Positions 29,644-38,367 of a DNA stretch of 64,000 bases are shown piece by piece. A program made the translations under genes and the position numbers. Each line of letters starts with the position of its first letter. Position 1 is the stretch's first letter. This DNA is from CAYQLT01 sp964418425 (lineage in GTDB: Bacteria > Bacillota > Limnochordia > Limnochordales > Geochordaceae). The stretch spans positions 62,001 through 126,000 of the forward strand of contig CAYQLT010000002.1 in the NCBI GenBank assembly GCA_964418425.1, read 5' to 3'. The notes beneath the pieces are model-generated. The model was not told the DNA's origin. It did no database searches and worked only from the letters and a program-made list of their open reading frames with translations.

Positions 29644-31464
29644 TCACGGGCCCGCCGACCTGGCCGTGGCCCACTCCAGGGCCCGCCGGGCGTTTTCGTC
29701 CTCGGGCCGCAGCGCCCGTGCCCGCCGCAGGGGTTCCAGGGCCTCGGAAACCCTCCCGCCCGCCAGCAGGAGTTCGCCCAGCCGCAGCTGCGCCTCAAAC
29801 AGTTCGCCGTCCTTGGTCACGGCAGTTTGCAAGGTTCGCACGGCGTCGTCCAGCCGCCCGGCGGCCTCGTGAGCCAGGGCCGCGGCATACAGGTACAGGG
29901 CCTGTCTGCGGGCATCCGATTCGGCAGCCGCAGCCCCTTCGAAGCTGGCGACCGCATCCCGGGCGCGCCCCGCCATCAGCTGCGCCCGCCCCAGGCCATA
30001 CAGCACCGCCGGCTGGGATCCGGCCAGCCCCAGGGCCACCTGAAACTGGGCCTGGGCCTCCGCGGGACGGCCCAGCTGCAGGTACAGCTCGCCCAGGCCC
30101 GTTCTCAAGGCCACCACGGCGGGGGCGCGGCGAATGGCCTGCTCATAATGCTCCAACGCCGACGCCGGATCGGCCCGACGCTGTGCCACTATGGCCAGGG
30201 CGTGGTGGGCCCGCCAGTACCCGGGACTCGCCTCAACGGCTCGCTCCAGCCACGCCTGCGCCTCCTCGAGCCGATCCTGGCCCATCCGCGCGACGCCCAG
30301 CCCCCACAGCGCGTCCGGGTGGGAAGGGGCCAGGCGCACCACCTGTTCAAAGGCACGGGCTGCCTCTTCGAAGCGGCCCGACGAGAGGCGAGCCAGCCCG
30401 ATCTCCACCAGCAGGCTGGCCGGCGGGGTGGACGTCAGGGCCATCGCCTTCTCCAGGTGTTCCAGGGCCCGCTCGGGGAGCCCCTGCGCCCGCAGGATGG
30501 CCCCCAGGTTGGCATGGTAGAGGAAGGAGGTGGGGTCAGCCTCCGCGGCACGGCGAAAGTAAGCCTGCGCGGTCTCCCCATCCCCCTCCTGATGGGCCAG
30601 CACGCCCAGGTTGTTGAGGGCGTTGGCAAAAGCTGCGTCCTGCGCCAGCGCCTTCTCGTAGGCCTGACGGGCCAGGGCGCGCTCGCCCAGCTGCTGGTAG
30701 GCCAGCCCCAGGTTGTAGAGGGTGGCCGCCGAGGCGCCGCTTTTGGAAGCCTCCTCCAGAACCCGCACGGCCGAAGACGGTCGGCCCGCCGCCAGGTACA
30801 GCGAACCCAGCCACGCCGCCACCGTCGGGTCAGCCGGCTGGATCGCCCGGGCCTCTTCCAGCACGCCGATGGCATCCGACGTGCGGCCGCTGAGATGGTA
30901 GGTTCGCGCGATGGCCAGCCGCACCACCACGGAGCGGGGAACGAGGGCCAGAGCACGGCGCAACAGATCCAGGGCCAGGGCCATCTGACCTCGCCGCTCC
31001 TGCACCGCCGCCGCCACCAGGTGGGCGTGGGCCCGATCTTCCACCGCCGCCGGGTCCGGGGCCGCCCCCGAAGGCGCCGGTGGCTGCAGCAGGGGGGCCA
31101 AAAGCCCCAGGGCCTCCGCGTCCCGCCCCTGCAGCACCAGCGCCCGTGCCTGCCGGACGGCCGCGGACTCAGGCGTGACCCGTTCCAGCTCCAGCAAGAG
31201 AGCGGGAGCCGCCGCCGGAGCAACCGGCGCGGGGCCCGGCCCGGGAGGTGAGGGGGCTTGAGCCACCGGCGCCGCCGGCTCCGCCTGGTCTGCCGGCGCC
31301 GGCCGCAGCCGGCTGTCCGCCGAGCCCGCACCGGCCCGACCGGCCAGCCCCAGGCCGACAAGGAGGCAGAGCACAGCCGCAGCCCTGCGGCCGGGCGCCG
31401 GACGGCTCATCCCCGCGTGCCCGCGGGCAAGGCGCTTGCGGATTTCCGCAGGCTTGATGGGCAC
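29644..31464 (-). CDS. Secreted or membrane-anchored TPR-repeat protein
   Basis: A 606-residue protein. A hydrophobic segment near residues 28-45 (AAAVLCLLVGLGLAGRAGAG) acts as signal peptide or anchor. A Pro/Ala-rich linker follows to about residue 90, then about 12-13 tetratricopeptide repeats (for example TLYNLGLAYQQLGERALARQ, NALNNLGVLAHQEGDGETAQ). TPR arrays are protein-binding scaffolds; no enzymatic motif is seen. The GTG start is supported by AGGGAG 5 bases upstream. It is paired with the metallo-hydrolase gene on the same strand and diverges from the riboflavin operon. Confidence 0.85.
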   Translation of the reverse strand: MPIKPAEIRKRLARGHAGMSRPAPGRRAAAVLCLLVGLGLAGRAGAGSADSRLRPAPADQAEPAAPVAQAPSPPGPGPAPVAPAAAPALLLELERVTPESAAVRQARALVLQGRDAEALGLLAPLLQPPAPSGAAPDPAAVEDRAHAHLVAAAVQERRGQMALALDLLRRALALVPRSVVVRLAIARTYHLSGRTSDAIGVLEEARAIQPADPTVAAWLGSLYLAAGRPSSAVRVLEEASKSGASAATLYNLGLAYQQLGERALARQAYEKALAQDAAFANALNNLGVLAHQEGDGETAQAYFRRAAEADPTSFLYHANLGAILRAQGLPERALEHLEKAMALTSTPPASLLVEIGLARLSSGRFEEAARAFEQVVRLAPSHPDALWGLGVARMGQDRLEEAQAWLERAVEASPGYWRAHHALAIVAQRRADPASALEHYEQAIRRAPAVVALRTGLGELYLQLGRPAEAQAQFQVALGLAGSQPAVLYGLGRAQLMAGRARDAVASFEGAAAAESDARRQALYLYAAALAHEAAGRLDDAVRTLQTAVTKDGELFEAQLRLGELLLAGGRVSEALEPLRRARALRPEDENARRALEWATARSAGP

Positions 31465-31579
31465 ACCAGCTCCCTGCGGGTCAATACGCCGCGACCTGGT
31501 TCACCCCTGCGCTGTCCCCCTTGCGGCGACGGGGCGGCGGCCCGGCGGTTCGGCTTTGCGCCCCGGTCGGCACGACGTG

Positions 31580-31608
31580 TTGAAAGCCCCCACGCCCCGA
31601 TGTATCGT
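31580..31608 (+). promoter_or_regulatory. Probable promoter of riboflavin operon
   Basis: TTGAAA (31580-31585), 17 bases, TATCGT (31603-31608), about 25 bases before the FMN riboswitch. Both boxes match 4-5 of 6 positions. Confidence 0.5.
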
Positions 31609-31632
31609 ATAGCTGGGTTTCCCAGACTGCAT

Positions 31633-31823
31633 GGCCTTCGGGGCAGGGTGAGCCGCCCCCCGAAGGGGCGGCAACTCCCGACCGGTGGTGATGGGAGCCG
31701 CTGCTCCGCCTGCCCGCATGGGCAGGCCCCGGCGGCCCCTCAGTCCACGACCCGCCGCAGCCAGCCGGCGGTGGACCCGGTGCAAATCCGGGACCGACGG
31801 TACAGTCCGGATGGGAGGAGGCC
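31633..31823 (+). promoter_or_regulatory. FMN riboswitch (RFN element)
   Basis: The conserved blocks appear in order: CTTCGGGGCAGGGTGA, CTCCCGACCGGTGGTGA, AGTCCACGACCC, GGACCCGGTGCAAATCC, GGACCGACGGTACAGTCCGG and ATGGGAGGAGG. One arm is extended by a GC-rich hairpin between the first two blocks. FMN binding is known to switch off rib operons by termination or by hiding the ribosome-binding site; no clear U-run is seen before ribD, so a translational mechanism is plausible. Confidence 0.95.
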
Positions 31824-31961
31824 AAACAGGCTGGCAAGCGGGCGCATGCGCCGTCCGCGGGCCACGGCGCGGTCTGTCCGGCCCGAGGGCGGTCGCGCAA
31901 AGCCGCGCCTGCTCCTGGCCTTCCCTGTCGCCCCCTGGCCTGCCTGAGGCGGCTTGAGCGC

Positions 31962-33194
31962 GTGGCATTGCCTTACAGCACCCGCTTCGGGCCGGACGGG
32001 TCCCCGCCTTCCCCGGGCCCCTCCGGCGTGGCCGGTGAAGCCGAGCGGCCCTTCTTGCGACGGGCCCTGCAGCTGGCGCGGCGGGGTCTGGGGCGCACCA
32101 GCCCCAACCCGGCTGTGGGTGCCGTATTGGTCCGGGACGGTCAGGTGGTGGGAGAAGGGTACCACCGCCGGGCCGGTGAGCCCCACGCCGAGGCGGTCGC
32201 CCTGGAAAAAGCAGGCAACCTTGCCCGGGGCGCCACCCTGTACGTCACGCTGGAGCCCTGCGCCCACTTCGGCCGCACGCCCCCCTGCGCCGACGCCATC
32301 ATCCGAGCGGGTATCCGCCGGGTGGTGGCCTGCACCGTCGATCCCAACCCCAGGGTCAACGGGCGGGGGTTCGCCCGGCTTCGGGAGGCGGGCGTGGAGG
32401 TGGCGCTGGCCGCTCCCGAGGAGCAGGCTCAGGCCCGGGCGCTCAACGCCGCCTATGAGAAGTTCATCACCACCGGCCTGCCCTATGTAACCCTCAAGGC
32501 GGCCATGTCGCTGGACGGCAAGATCGCCACCCCCTCCGGCGACTCCCGCTGGATCACCAGCGAGCAGGCCCGGGCCCTGGGCCAGCGGCTTCGGGCTCGA
32601 AGTGACGCGGTGATGGTGGGCATCGGCACGGTGCTGGCCGATGACCCACTGCTGACGGTGCGCCGGCGCGGCCGCCCTGCTGCGCGCCAGCCTCTGCGGG
32701 TGGTGGTGGACAGCCTCGCCCGCACTCCCCCCACCGCCTCCCTGTTTGCTTCACCGGGTCCGGTCCTGGTGGCGGCGACGACCCGCGCCCCCGCAGAGAG
32801 GCTCGAGAAGCTGCGCGAGCGAGGCGCCGACGTGCTCCTTACCCCGCCGGGCCCCGACGGCCGGGTGAACCTCCTGCAGCTTCTGGCCGAACTGGGCCGG
32901 CGGGAGGTGGTGAGCGTGCTGGTGGAAGGCGGCGGCACGCTCCACGCCGCTTTGCTGGAGGCGGACCTGGCCGAGCGCATGATAGTCTTCATTGCCCCCA
33001 AGATCCTGGGCGGCGCCCGTGCCCCCACGCCGGTGGAGGGTGCCGGGGCCGGCTCGGTGGCCGGGGCTCGCGGGCTGTTCGGCTGGCGCATACGCCGCCT
33101 GCCGGCCGGCGAGTTGGTGGTAGACGCGCTGTTGCGACCCCCTGCAGACTCCTCCCGTCAGGAGCCGCCCCTGCCGAAGGTGGTGAGCCTGTGA
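31962..33194 (+). CDS. ribD: Bifunctional riboflavin deaminase/reductase
   Basis: RibD performs the second and third steps of riboflavin synthesis: pyrimidine deamination, then NADPH-dependent reduction of the ribosyl group. The 410-residue protein has the zinc deaminase site HAE (75-77) and C100/C109 in EPCAHFGRTPPCAD. The reductase domain starts near PYVTLKAAMSLDGKIA. The N-terminal 28 residues are extra and the start (GTG 31962) is not certain. It is the first gene of a tight ribD-ribE-ribBA-ribH operon. Confidence 0.94.
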   Translation: MALPYSTRFGPDGSPPSPGPSGVAGEAERPFLRRALQLARRGLGRTSPNPAVGAVLVRDGQVVGEGYHRRAGEPHAEAVALEKAGNLARGATLYVTLEPCAHFGRTPPCADAIIRAGIRRVVACTVDPNPRVNGRGFARLREAGVEVALAAPEEQAQARALNAAYEKFITTGLPYVTLKAAMSLDGKIATPSGDSRWITSEQARALGQRLRARSDAVMVGIGTVLADDPLLTVRRRGRPAARQPLRVVVDSLARTPPTASLFASPGPVLVAATTRAPAERLEKLRERGADVLLTPPGPDGRVNLLQLLAELGRREVVSVLVEGGGTLHAALLEADLAERMIVFIAPKILGGARAPTPVEGAGAGSVAGARGLFGWRIRRLPAGELVVDALLRPPADSSRQEPPLPKVVSL

Positions 33195-33195
33195 G

Positions 33196-33900
33196 GTGTT
33201 CTCCGGCATCGTGGAAGCTGTGGGACGGGTGGCGGCCCTGAGCCCTGTGGCCGCAGGCGCCCTGCGCCTCAGCGTGGAAACCCCCTGGCCGCAGGGCGCG
33301 CTGGTACCCGGCGAGAGCGTGGCGGTGGACGGCGTGTGCCTGACGGTGGTGGCGGCCCCAGCCCGGATGGTGAGCTTCGACATCTCTTCGGAGACCGCCG
33401 CGCGTACCACCCTGGCCCGCCGGCGGGTGGGCGACCGGGTCAACCTGGAGCGAGCCCTGCGCCTGGACGGGCGCATCGGCGGCCACCTGGTGCTGGGGCA
33501 TGTGGACGCCGTGGCTAGGGTGCGCTGGGTTCGCCGCAGCGGCCCGGGGCTTCACGCGGGCTTCAGCCTTCCGGAGGAGCTGGCCCCCCTGGTGGCCCTG
33601 AAGGGTTCGGTGACATTGGACGGCGTGAGCCTGACCGTGGCCGGTCTGGAGGACGGAGGGTTCTGGGTGGCCCTGGTGCCGTTCACGCTGGCCCATACCA
33701 CCCTGGGAGAGGTTCGGGTGGGTCGGGAGGTCAACCTCGAGGTGGATGTGCTCGCGCGTTACGTTCAGCGCCAGCTGGAGCTGGCCGGGATTGTCAGCCC
33801 CCGCCAGACCTCCGGGCCCGGCACGGATGCGGTCCTGACACGGACGTTCCTGGAGTCAACGGGCTTCCCCACTTCGGGCTTCCGACGGGAGGGCGGCTAA
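33196..33900 (+). CDS. ribE: Riboflavin synthase, alpha subunit
   Basis: It dismutates two lumazine molecules into riboflavin and the pyrimidine diamine. The 234-residue protein shows the two tandem lumazine-binding barrels: MFSGIVEAVGRV and SVAVDGVCLTV in the first, GHVDAVARVR and SVTLDGVSLTVAG in the second. The GTG at 33196 is one base after the ribD stop. Confidence 0.95.
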   Translation: MFSGIVEAVGRVAALSPVAAGALRLSVETPWPQGALVPGESVAVDGVCLTVVAAPARMVSFDISSETAARTTLARRRVGDRVNLERALRLDGRIGGHLVLGHVDAVARVRWVRRSGPGLHAGFSLPEELAPLVALKGSVTLDGVSLTVAGLEDGGFWVALVPFTLAHTTLGEVRVGREVNLEVDVLARYVQRQLELAGIVSPRQTSGPGTDAVLTRTFLESTGFPTSGFRREGG

Positions 33901-33902
33901 CG

Positions 33903-35282
33903 GTGCAAGGCCTGACCGAGAGCAAACTGCCGAAGGAGTCGCCGTTTGGCACCATCGAGGAGGCCCTCGCCGAGCTGAGAGCCGGTCGGCTGGTCATCGT
34001 GGTCGACGATGAAGAACGGGAAAACGAGGGCGACCTGCTGATGGCCGCGGAGAAGGTGACGCCGGAGGCCATCAACTTCATGACCAAGTACGGGCGTGGG
34101 CTGGTCTGCGTTCCGCTGACCGGGCAGCGCCTGGACGAACTGCAGCTGCCCCTGATGCCCGGCGCCTCCGAGCAGAGCATGCGCACGGCCTTTACCGTCT
34201 CGGTGGATGCGGTGGGCGTGCACACCGGCATCTCCGCCCACGAGCGTGCCCGCACCGTACGCGCCCTGGCAGACCCCCGGGCGGGCCCGGCCCACTTCGT
34301 GCGGCCCGGCCATATCTTCCCCCTGCGGGCCAAGCCGGGAGGCGTCCTGCAGCGGGCCGGGCACACCGAGGCGGCCGTCGATCTGGCCCGGCTGGCCGGG
34401 TTGTACCCTGCCGGGGTCGTCTGCGAGATCATGAACGACGACGGAACCATGGCCCGGCTGCCCCAGCTGGTGGAGTTCGCTCGCCGGCACGGCCTGAAGA
34501 TCATCACCATCGCCGATCTCATCCGCTACCGGCTGCGCACTGAGAAGCTGGTGCGCCGGGCCACCGAGGCCTCATTGCCGACCCGCTACGGGGATTTCCG
34601 GGTCATCGGCTACGAGAGCCTTCTGGACGGGGAAACCCACCTGGCGCTGGTCAAGGGCCACGTCAGCGGCCAGGAGGGGGTGCTGGTGCGGGTGCACTCC
34701 GAGTGCCTGACCGGCGACGTCTTTGGGTCCGTACGGTGCGACTGCGGGGAGCAGCTGGCCGCCGCGCTGGGCGCCATCGAACGGGAGGGCCAGGGGGTGC
34801 TGGTCTACATGCGCCAGGAGGGCCGTGGCATCGGCCTCATGAACAAGCTGATGGCGTACCGCCTGCAGGACGAGGGGAAGGATACGGTGGAAGCCAATCT
34901 GGCTCTGGGCTTCCCCCCGGACCTGCGAGACTACGGCCTGGGGGCTCAGATTCTGGTAGACCTCGGGCTGTCCAGCATCCGGCTGTTGACCAACAATCCC
35001 CGCAAGATCGTCGGGCTGGAGGGCTACGGCCTGAAGGTGGTGGAGCGGGTCCCCATCGAGATGGCCCCGCACCCGCACAACGTCCGGTACCTGTGGACCA
35101 AGCAGCAGAAGATGGGCCACCTGCTGAACCTCTCGCCCGACCTCTTCCCCGCCCATGCCCCCCCACCCCAGCCCCTGGCTCGGCCGCGCCAGCCGCTGCC
35201 GGGCGTCAACGGGCTTGGCGGCGAGCCCGTGGCCGAGCCGGCTTTGCCGGGTGACGCCGGGCAACGCAGGGAGGGCGCCTGA
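33903..35282 (+). CDS. ribBA: Bifunctional DHBP synthase / GTP cyclohydrolase II
   Basis: It makes both riboflavin precursors: 3,4-dihydroxy-2-butanone 4-phosphate from ribulose 5-phosphate, and the pyrimidine from GTP. The 459-residue protein has the RibB motif DDEERENEGDLLMAAE and a RibA half starting near VIGYES, with zinc ligands in HSECLTGDVFGSVRCDCGEQ and the QEGRGIGL motif. About 45 residues at the end are a proline-rich tail not typical of the family. The GTG at 33903 is 2 bases after ribE. Confidence 0.95.
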   Translation: MQGLTESKLPKESPFGTIEEALAELRAGRLVIVVDDEERENEGDLLMAAEKVTPEAINFMTKYGRGLVCVPLTGQRLDELQLPLMPGASEQSMRTAFTVSVDAVGVHTGISAHERARTVRALADPRAGPAHFVRPGHIFPLRAKPGGVLQRAGHTEAAVDLARLAGLYPAGVVCEIMNDDGTMARLPQLVEFARRHGLKIITIADLIRYRLRTEKLVRRATEASLPTRYGDFRVIGYESLLDGETHLALVKGHVSGQEGVLVRVHSECLTGDVFGSVRCDCGEQLAAALGAIEREGQGVLVYMRQEGRGIGLMNKLMAYRLQDEGKDTVEANLALGFPPDLRDYGLGAQILVDLGLSSIRLLTNNPRKIVGLEGYGLKVVERVPIEMAPHPHNVRYLWTKQQKMGHLLNLSPDLFPAHAPPPQPLARPRQPLPGVNGLGGEPVAEPALPGDAGQRREGA

Positions 35283-35287
35283 ACGCC

Positions 35288-35779
35288 ATGGCGGTCTACG
35301 AGGGCGACCTCAACGCCGCCGGCTTGCGGTTCGGGCTGGTGGTCTCCCGGTTCAACCATTTCATCACCGAGCAGCTGCTGAACGGCGCCAGAGACGCCCT
35401 GCTGCGCCACGGAGCCCGTGCCGACGACGTGGACGTGGCGTGGGTTCCGGGCTCCCTGGAACTGGCGCCGGCCGCGGCCCGCATGGCCCGCTCCGGACGT
35501 TACGACGCCATCATCTGCCTGGGTGCGGTCATCCGCGGGGCGACGCCCCATTTCGACTTCGTGGCCCAGCAGTCGGCAAGGGCCATCTCGCAACTGGCCC
35601 TTGTGGGGGAAAAGCCGGTCATCTACGGCGTCATCACCGCCGACACCCTCGAACAGGCCATCGAGCGGGCCGGCACCAAGGCGGGCAACCGGGGCTTCGA
35701 TGCGGCTGTGGCGGCCATCGAGATGGCCAATCTGTACCGCCGGCTGCCGGCCGGGCCGCGGCCGGATGCCGAACCGTAG
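35288..35779 (+). CDS. ribH: Lumazine synthase
   Basis: It condenses the butanone phosphate with the ribitylamino-pyrimidine to form lumazine, and assembles into pentamers or 60-mers. The 163-residue protein has SRFNHFITEQLLNGA, the PGSLELAPAA binding loop and GAVIRGATPHFDFVAQ. It is the last gene of the rib operon, 5 bases after ribBA and convergent with the GHL10 gene 40 bases on. Confidence 0.95.
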   Translation: MAVYEGDLNAAGLRFGLVVSRFNHFITEQLLNGARDALLRHGARADDVDVAWVPGSLELAPAAARMARSGRYDAIICLGAVIRGATPHFDFVAQQSARAISQLALVGEKPVIYGVITADTLEQAIERAGTKAGNRGFDAAVAAIEMANLYRRLPAGPRPDAEP

Positions 35780-35819
35780 CCCTGCGGCTGACCCGGCGGG
35801 GATGCTCGAGAAGGCGCGC

Positions 35820-37142
35820 CTAAGGAAGCGTGCTGGAAGGGGGCGGCTCGGGCGCCTCAAGGGCGGTTCGGGCGGCCTCCACCAGGTCCGGACGCCCTTC
35901 GAAGCTTTCGAACGAGAAATAGACCACGCCGGCCGCCCCTGCATCCCGCGCGGAGCGCACCAGCTCCACCAGTCGCCCGGCCTGACCCCGCTCCACCTGA
36001 TAGACCCCGATGCCCGCCAGCACCGGGCGTCCCCCGGCCAGCTCCACCGCCGCCCGCACCCACCTCTGGAGCTGGCGGGGGTCGGCCGTATAGGACATCA
36101 GGTGCACCTCGTCAACCAGCCCCTCGGCCAGCCACGCGGGCCAATCCTGGAAAAACTCCCGGCGTGCCCGTTGGGCATCGGGCAGCACGGCCGCGCTCAG
36201 GCGCACCGCCAGGCCGTCCCGCTGGCGGGCCGCCGACGCCTCCCGCACCAGCTTCGTCACCTGGTCGCTTCGGTAGCGATCCCATGCCTGGCGTTCCTGG
36301 GGCGTGGAGGGCAGGGCAACCGTCGCCATCGACCGAGTCGATGAACCTCCCTGAGGCCCGCCGCCGCCGGCCGTACCCGAGCGGCCCGAAGCGAGCGCGG
36401 TCGCCTCGCGCTCCCAGAAGTCCCGAAGCGCCAGGGGATGAAAGCCCAAATCCGGCGACGGGTAGCGGACGTAGTCCAGCTGGATGCCCTCCACGTCGTA
36501 GCGGCGGGCGATCTCCAGCACCGTCTCCACCATCGTCCGCCGCACCCCCTCCATGGCCGGGTCGACGAACAGCGCGTTCACCTCCGGGCTCTCGCCCACC
36601 CGATACCTCCACACGGAGCGGCCGGTGCGGTCCACCGTCACCCATTCCGGATGGCGGATCAGCGGGTGCTGCGGATCGGCCGGCGGCACGTCCAGGCGCC
36701 CCCAGGTGTACACGTTGACCCAGGCGTACACCGACACCCCCAGACGGTCGGCGGCCTCCAGCAGCGAGCCGAGGGGATCCCTGCCGGTGGGTGCCGGCCA
36801 GATGCTGGAGCGGTAGGCCGCCTGGCCCCGGGCCAGCACCTGCGCCACCAGCGTGTCGGCCCCCACCTGCCGGGCCACGGCCAGGGCCGCACGCACCCCC
36901 TCTGGGTCCTCAAGGCTCTCCTGGCGAACCCAAATGGAGACCCGAAAAGGCCGCACTCGCCGCCTCGAGGCACCCGGCGCAGGTCCCGGCAGCTCCCCGG
37001 CCCGGTTGGCGACAGAAGGCCCGAAGGTTGCCGAGGCGAACGCTCCGGCCAAGGCCCCGGCGAAGGCAGCCGCCAGGACCGCCCGCCGGCGCCGCAGAGG
37101 GCTACCCGGGGCGATGGTGCCCATGTCGGAGGGCTGCTTCAC
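35820..37142 (-). CDS. GHL10/DUF187-family glycoside hydrolase-like protein (YngK-like)
   Basis: A 440-residue exported protein. After a hydrophobic leader (RRRAVLAAAFAGALAGAFAS), the catalytic TIM-barrel-like domain shows FRVSIWVRQESLEDPEGVR, VYAWVNVYTWGRLDVPPADP, VEGIQLDYVRYP and DEVHLMSYT. Family members act on polysaccharides or cell-wall material, with substrates mostly unknown. It is 19 bases after the CsoR gene and may be co-transcribed with it. The GTG at 37142 or ATG at 37124 may be the start. Confidence 0.8.
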   Translation of the reverse strand: MKQPSDMGTIAPGSPLRRRRAVLAAAFAGALAGAFASATFGPSVANRAGELPGPAPGASRRRVRPFRVSIWVRQESLEDPEGVRAALAVARQVGADTLVAQVLARGQAAYRSSIWPAPTGRDPLGSLLEAADRLGVSVYAWVNVYTWGRLDVPPADPQHPLIRHPEWVTVDRTGRSVWRYRVGESPEVNALFVDPAMEGVRRTMVETVLEIARRYDVEGIQLDYVRYPSPDLGFHPLALRDFWEREATALASGRSGTAGGGGPQGGSSTRSMATVALPSTPQERQAWDRYRSDQVTKLVREASAARQRDGLAVRLSAAVLPDAQRARREFFQDWPAWLAEGLVDEVHLMSYTADPRQLQRWVRAAVELAGGRPVLAGIGVYQVERGQAGRLVELVRSARDAGAAGVVYFSFESFEGRPDLVEAARTALEAPEPPPSSTLP

Positions 37143-37161
37143 GCCGAGCGCTCACCCGCCA

Positions 37162-37473
37162 TCAGGAGAAGCGTAAAAACATGCGGCTGGCCCGCTGGAG
37201 GGCGGCCTCCCGCTCCAGCCCCTCCTTCGCCATGCACTCCCGGAAGTGGTTGCCCATCAGGGCCATGGCCACCTTTCCCAGGGCAGCCCGCATGGCAGCC
37301 AGCTGCAGGACGATCTCCTCGCAGTCCCGCTCCTCCTGAAGCATCTTCTGCACGCCCCGCGCCTGGCCCTCGATGCGCTTCATCCGCCCGATGAGCTCTT
37401 CGCGGGCACGTATGCGCTCGCTGTCCGCCTGTGCTGGAACCGCGGGACGCAGCGGCGAGCTGCGGCGAGGCAC
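37162..37473 (-). CDS. csoR: CsoR-family metal-sensing repressor
   Basis: CsoR proteins are all-helical tetramers that release DNA on binding Cu(I). This 103-residue protein (GTG 37473, with AAAGGAG 8 bases upstream) carries the C-H-C triad: C51 (ERDCEEI), H76 and C80 (GNHFREC). Having the His makes it CsoR-type rather than the persulfide sensor CstR, which lacks it. It starts 20 bases after the selenoprotein gene and likely represses this operon through the palindrome at 38343-38356. Copper specificity is inferred from the triad. Confidence 0.85.
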   Translation of the reverse strand: MPRRSSPLRPAVPAQADSERIRAREELIGRMKRIEGQARGVQKMLQEERDCEEIVLQLAAMRAALGKVAMALMGNHFRECMAKEGLEREAALQRASRMFLRFS

Positions 37474-37492
37474 CCGCACCTCTCCTTTCACC

Positions 37493-38272
37493 TCAGGGCT
37501 CGGGAACCCCTTCCCTCGAGGAAACCGGGCCCAGTCGACCCGGGCCTGGGCCGGTTGCGTCCAGTTGCCCTGCGCCGTCCGCCTGCGCCGGCCACGGCAG
37601 CCCCGCCGCCGCCAGAACGGTCCGCAGGAACGCAGCCTCCGGCACGGCCCCCTCGATGGCCTCGCGCTCGTTCACGATGGTCCTGGGCACCCCCCGGACC
37701 CCGTAGCGACGCGCCAGCTCGGGAAATTCCGTCGCCTCGATGGTGTCCGCCACGATCCACGGGCTTTCCATGGCAAACTGGTGAGCCAGGCGAACCGCCT
37801 GGGGACAGTACGGTCAGGTGGGGGTCACAAACACCTTCAGGTGGACAGGCGACTGGATGGCAGCCAGGCTACGGCGCGTCGGCTCGGAAAGCCGGCTGCG
37901 GCCGCTGGCCACGTCCACCAGATCCTCGAGAAGGGCGCCAAACTCGTACCCGGCCGGGATCCCGAAATAACGCACCCCCCGCAGGCGGGTCTCGCCGTCT
38001 GTCACAACCAGGGCGGGCACCCTGTCGATGCCGAACTCCTGCAGCTTGTCAGGGTGCACCCGGCGGTCGTAGACCTCCACGTCCACCTTGCCGGCCACCG
38101 AGGCCAGCTCCTGCACCAGTTCCACCGTCTGCTGGCAGTAGACGCACGGGCGCTCCCCGGGTACCACCAGTCGGGAAGGGCTCTCGGAGAAGACCAAAAC
38201 CCGCGCCCTGCCCTCCACCGCCTCGAACATGGAGCGAATGGCCTGTCGGTCCCTTTCTCCTATCCACCCCAT
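37493..38272 (-). CDS. Glutaredoxin-like protein disulfide oxidoreductase with in-frame UGA (selenocysteine)
   Basis: A 259-residue protein with two thioredoxin-fold domains. Domain 1 has CVYC (C43/C46) and domain 2 has U153-P-Y-C156, where TGA at 37816-37814 replaces the first Cys of the family's CPYC. Reading through keeps perfect homology: VHLKVFVTPT, then UPYCPQAVRLAHQFAMESPW and the closing GVRGVPRTIVNERE with the cis-Pro motif. The UGA is followed by a SECIS-like hairpin, and selA/selB are present in the window. It probably reduces or exchanges protein or small disulfides. Reading the TGA as a stop would give a 152-residue truncated protein, which is less likely. Confidence 0.88.
37786..37816 (-). 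promoter_or_regulatory. Putative bacterial SECIS element
   Basis: After the UGA (37816-37814) come 11 bases, then a perfect stem CCAGGCG (37802-37796) / CGCCTGG (37792-37786) with triloop GUU. The loop starts 19 bases after the UGA and its first base is G, both as expected for SelB recognition. Confidence 0.8.
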
Positions 38273-38342
38273 GGATTTGATCCCCGAACCTCCCCATGCG
38301 CCGCGAAGCCGCCATAAGCGGCGTCGGTTCGCACCATGCTCC

Positions 38343-38356
38343 TACCCCTTGGGGTA
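38343..38356 (-). promoter_or_regulatory. CsoR-like operator
   Basis: TACCCCTTGGGGTA, two TACCCC half-sites facing each other across 2 bases. G/C tracts flanked by TA are the known CsoR-type operator form. It lies just downstream of the inferred transcription start of the selenoprotein-csoR operon. Confidence 0.7.
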
Positions 38357-38367
38357 TCCCCACGCCA

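Noticed and set aside
37814..37816. Reading the TGA as a nonsense mutation making two pseudogene halves
   Set aside because: The TGA sits exactly at an active-site Cys position, all downstream motifs are intact, a SECIS-like hairpin follows, and selA/selB are present.
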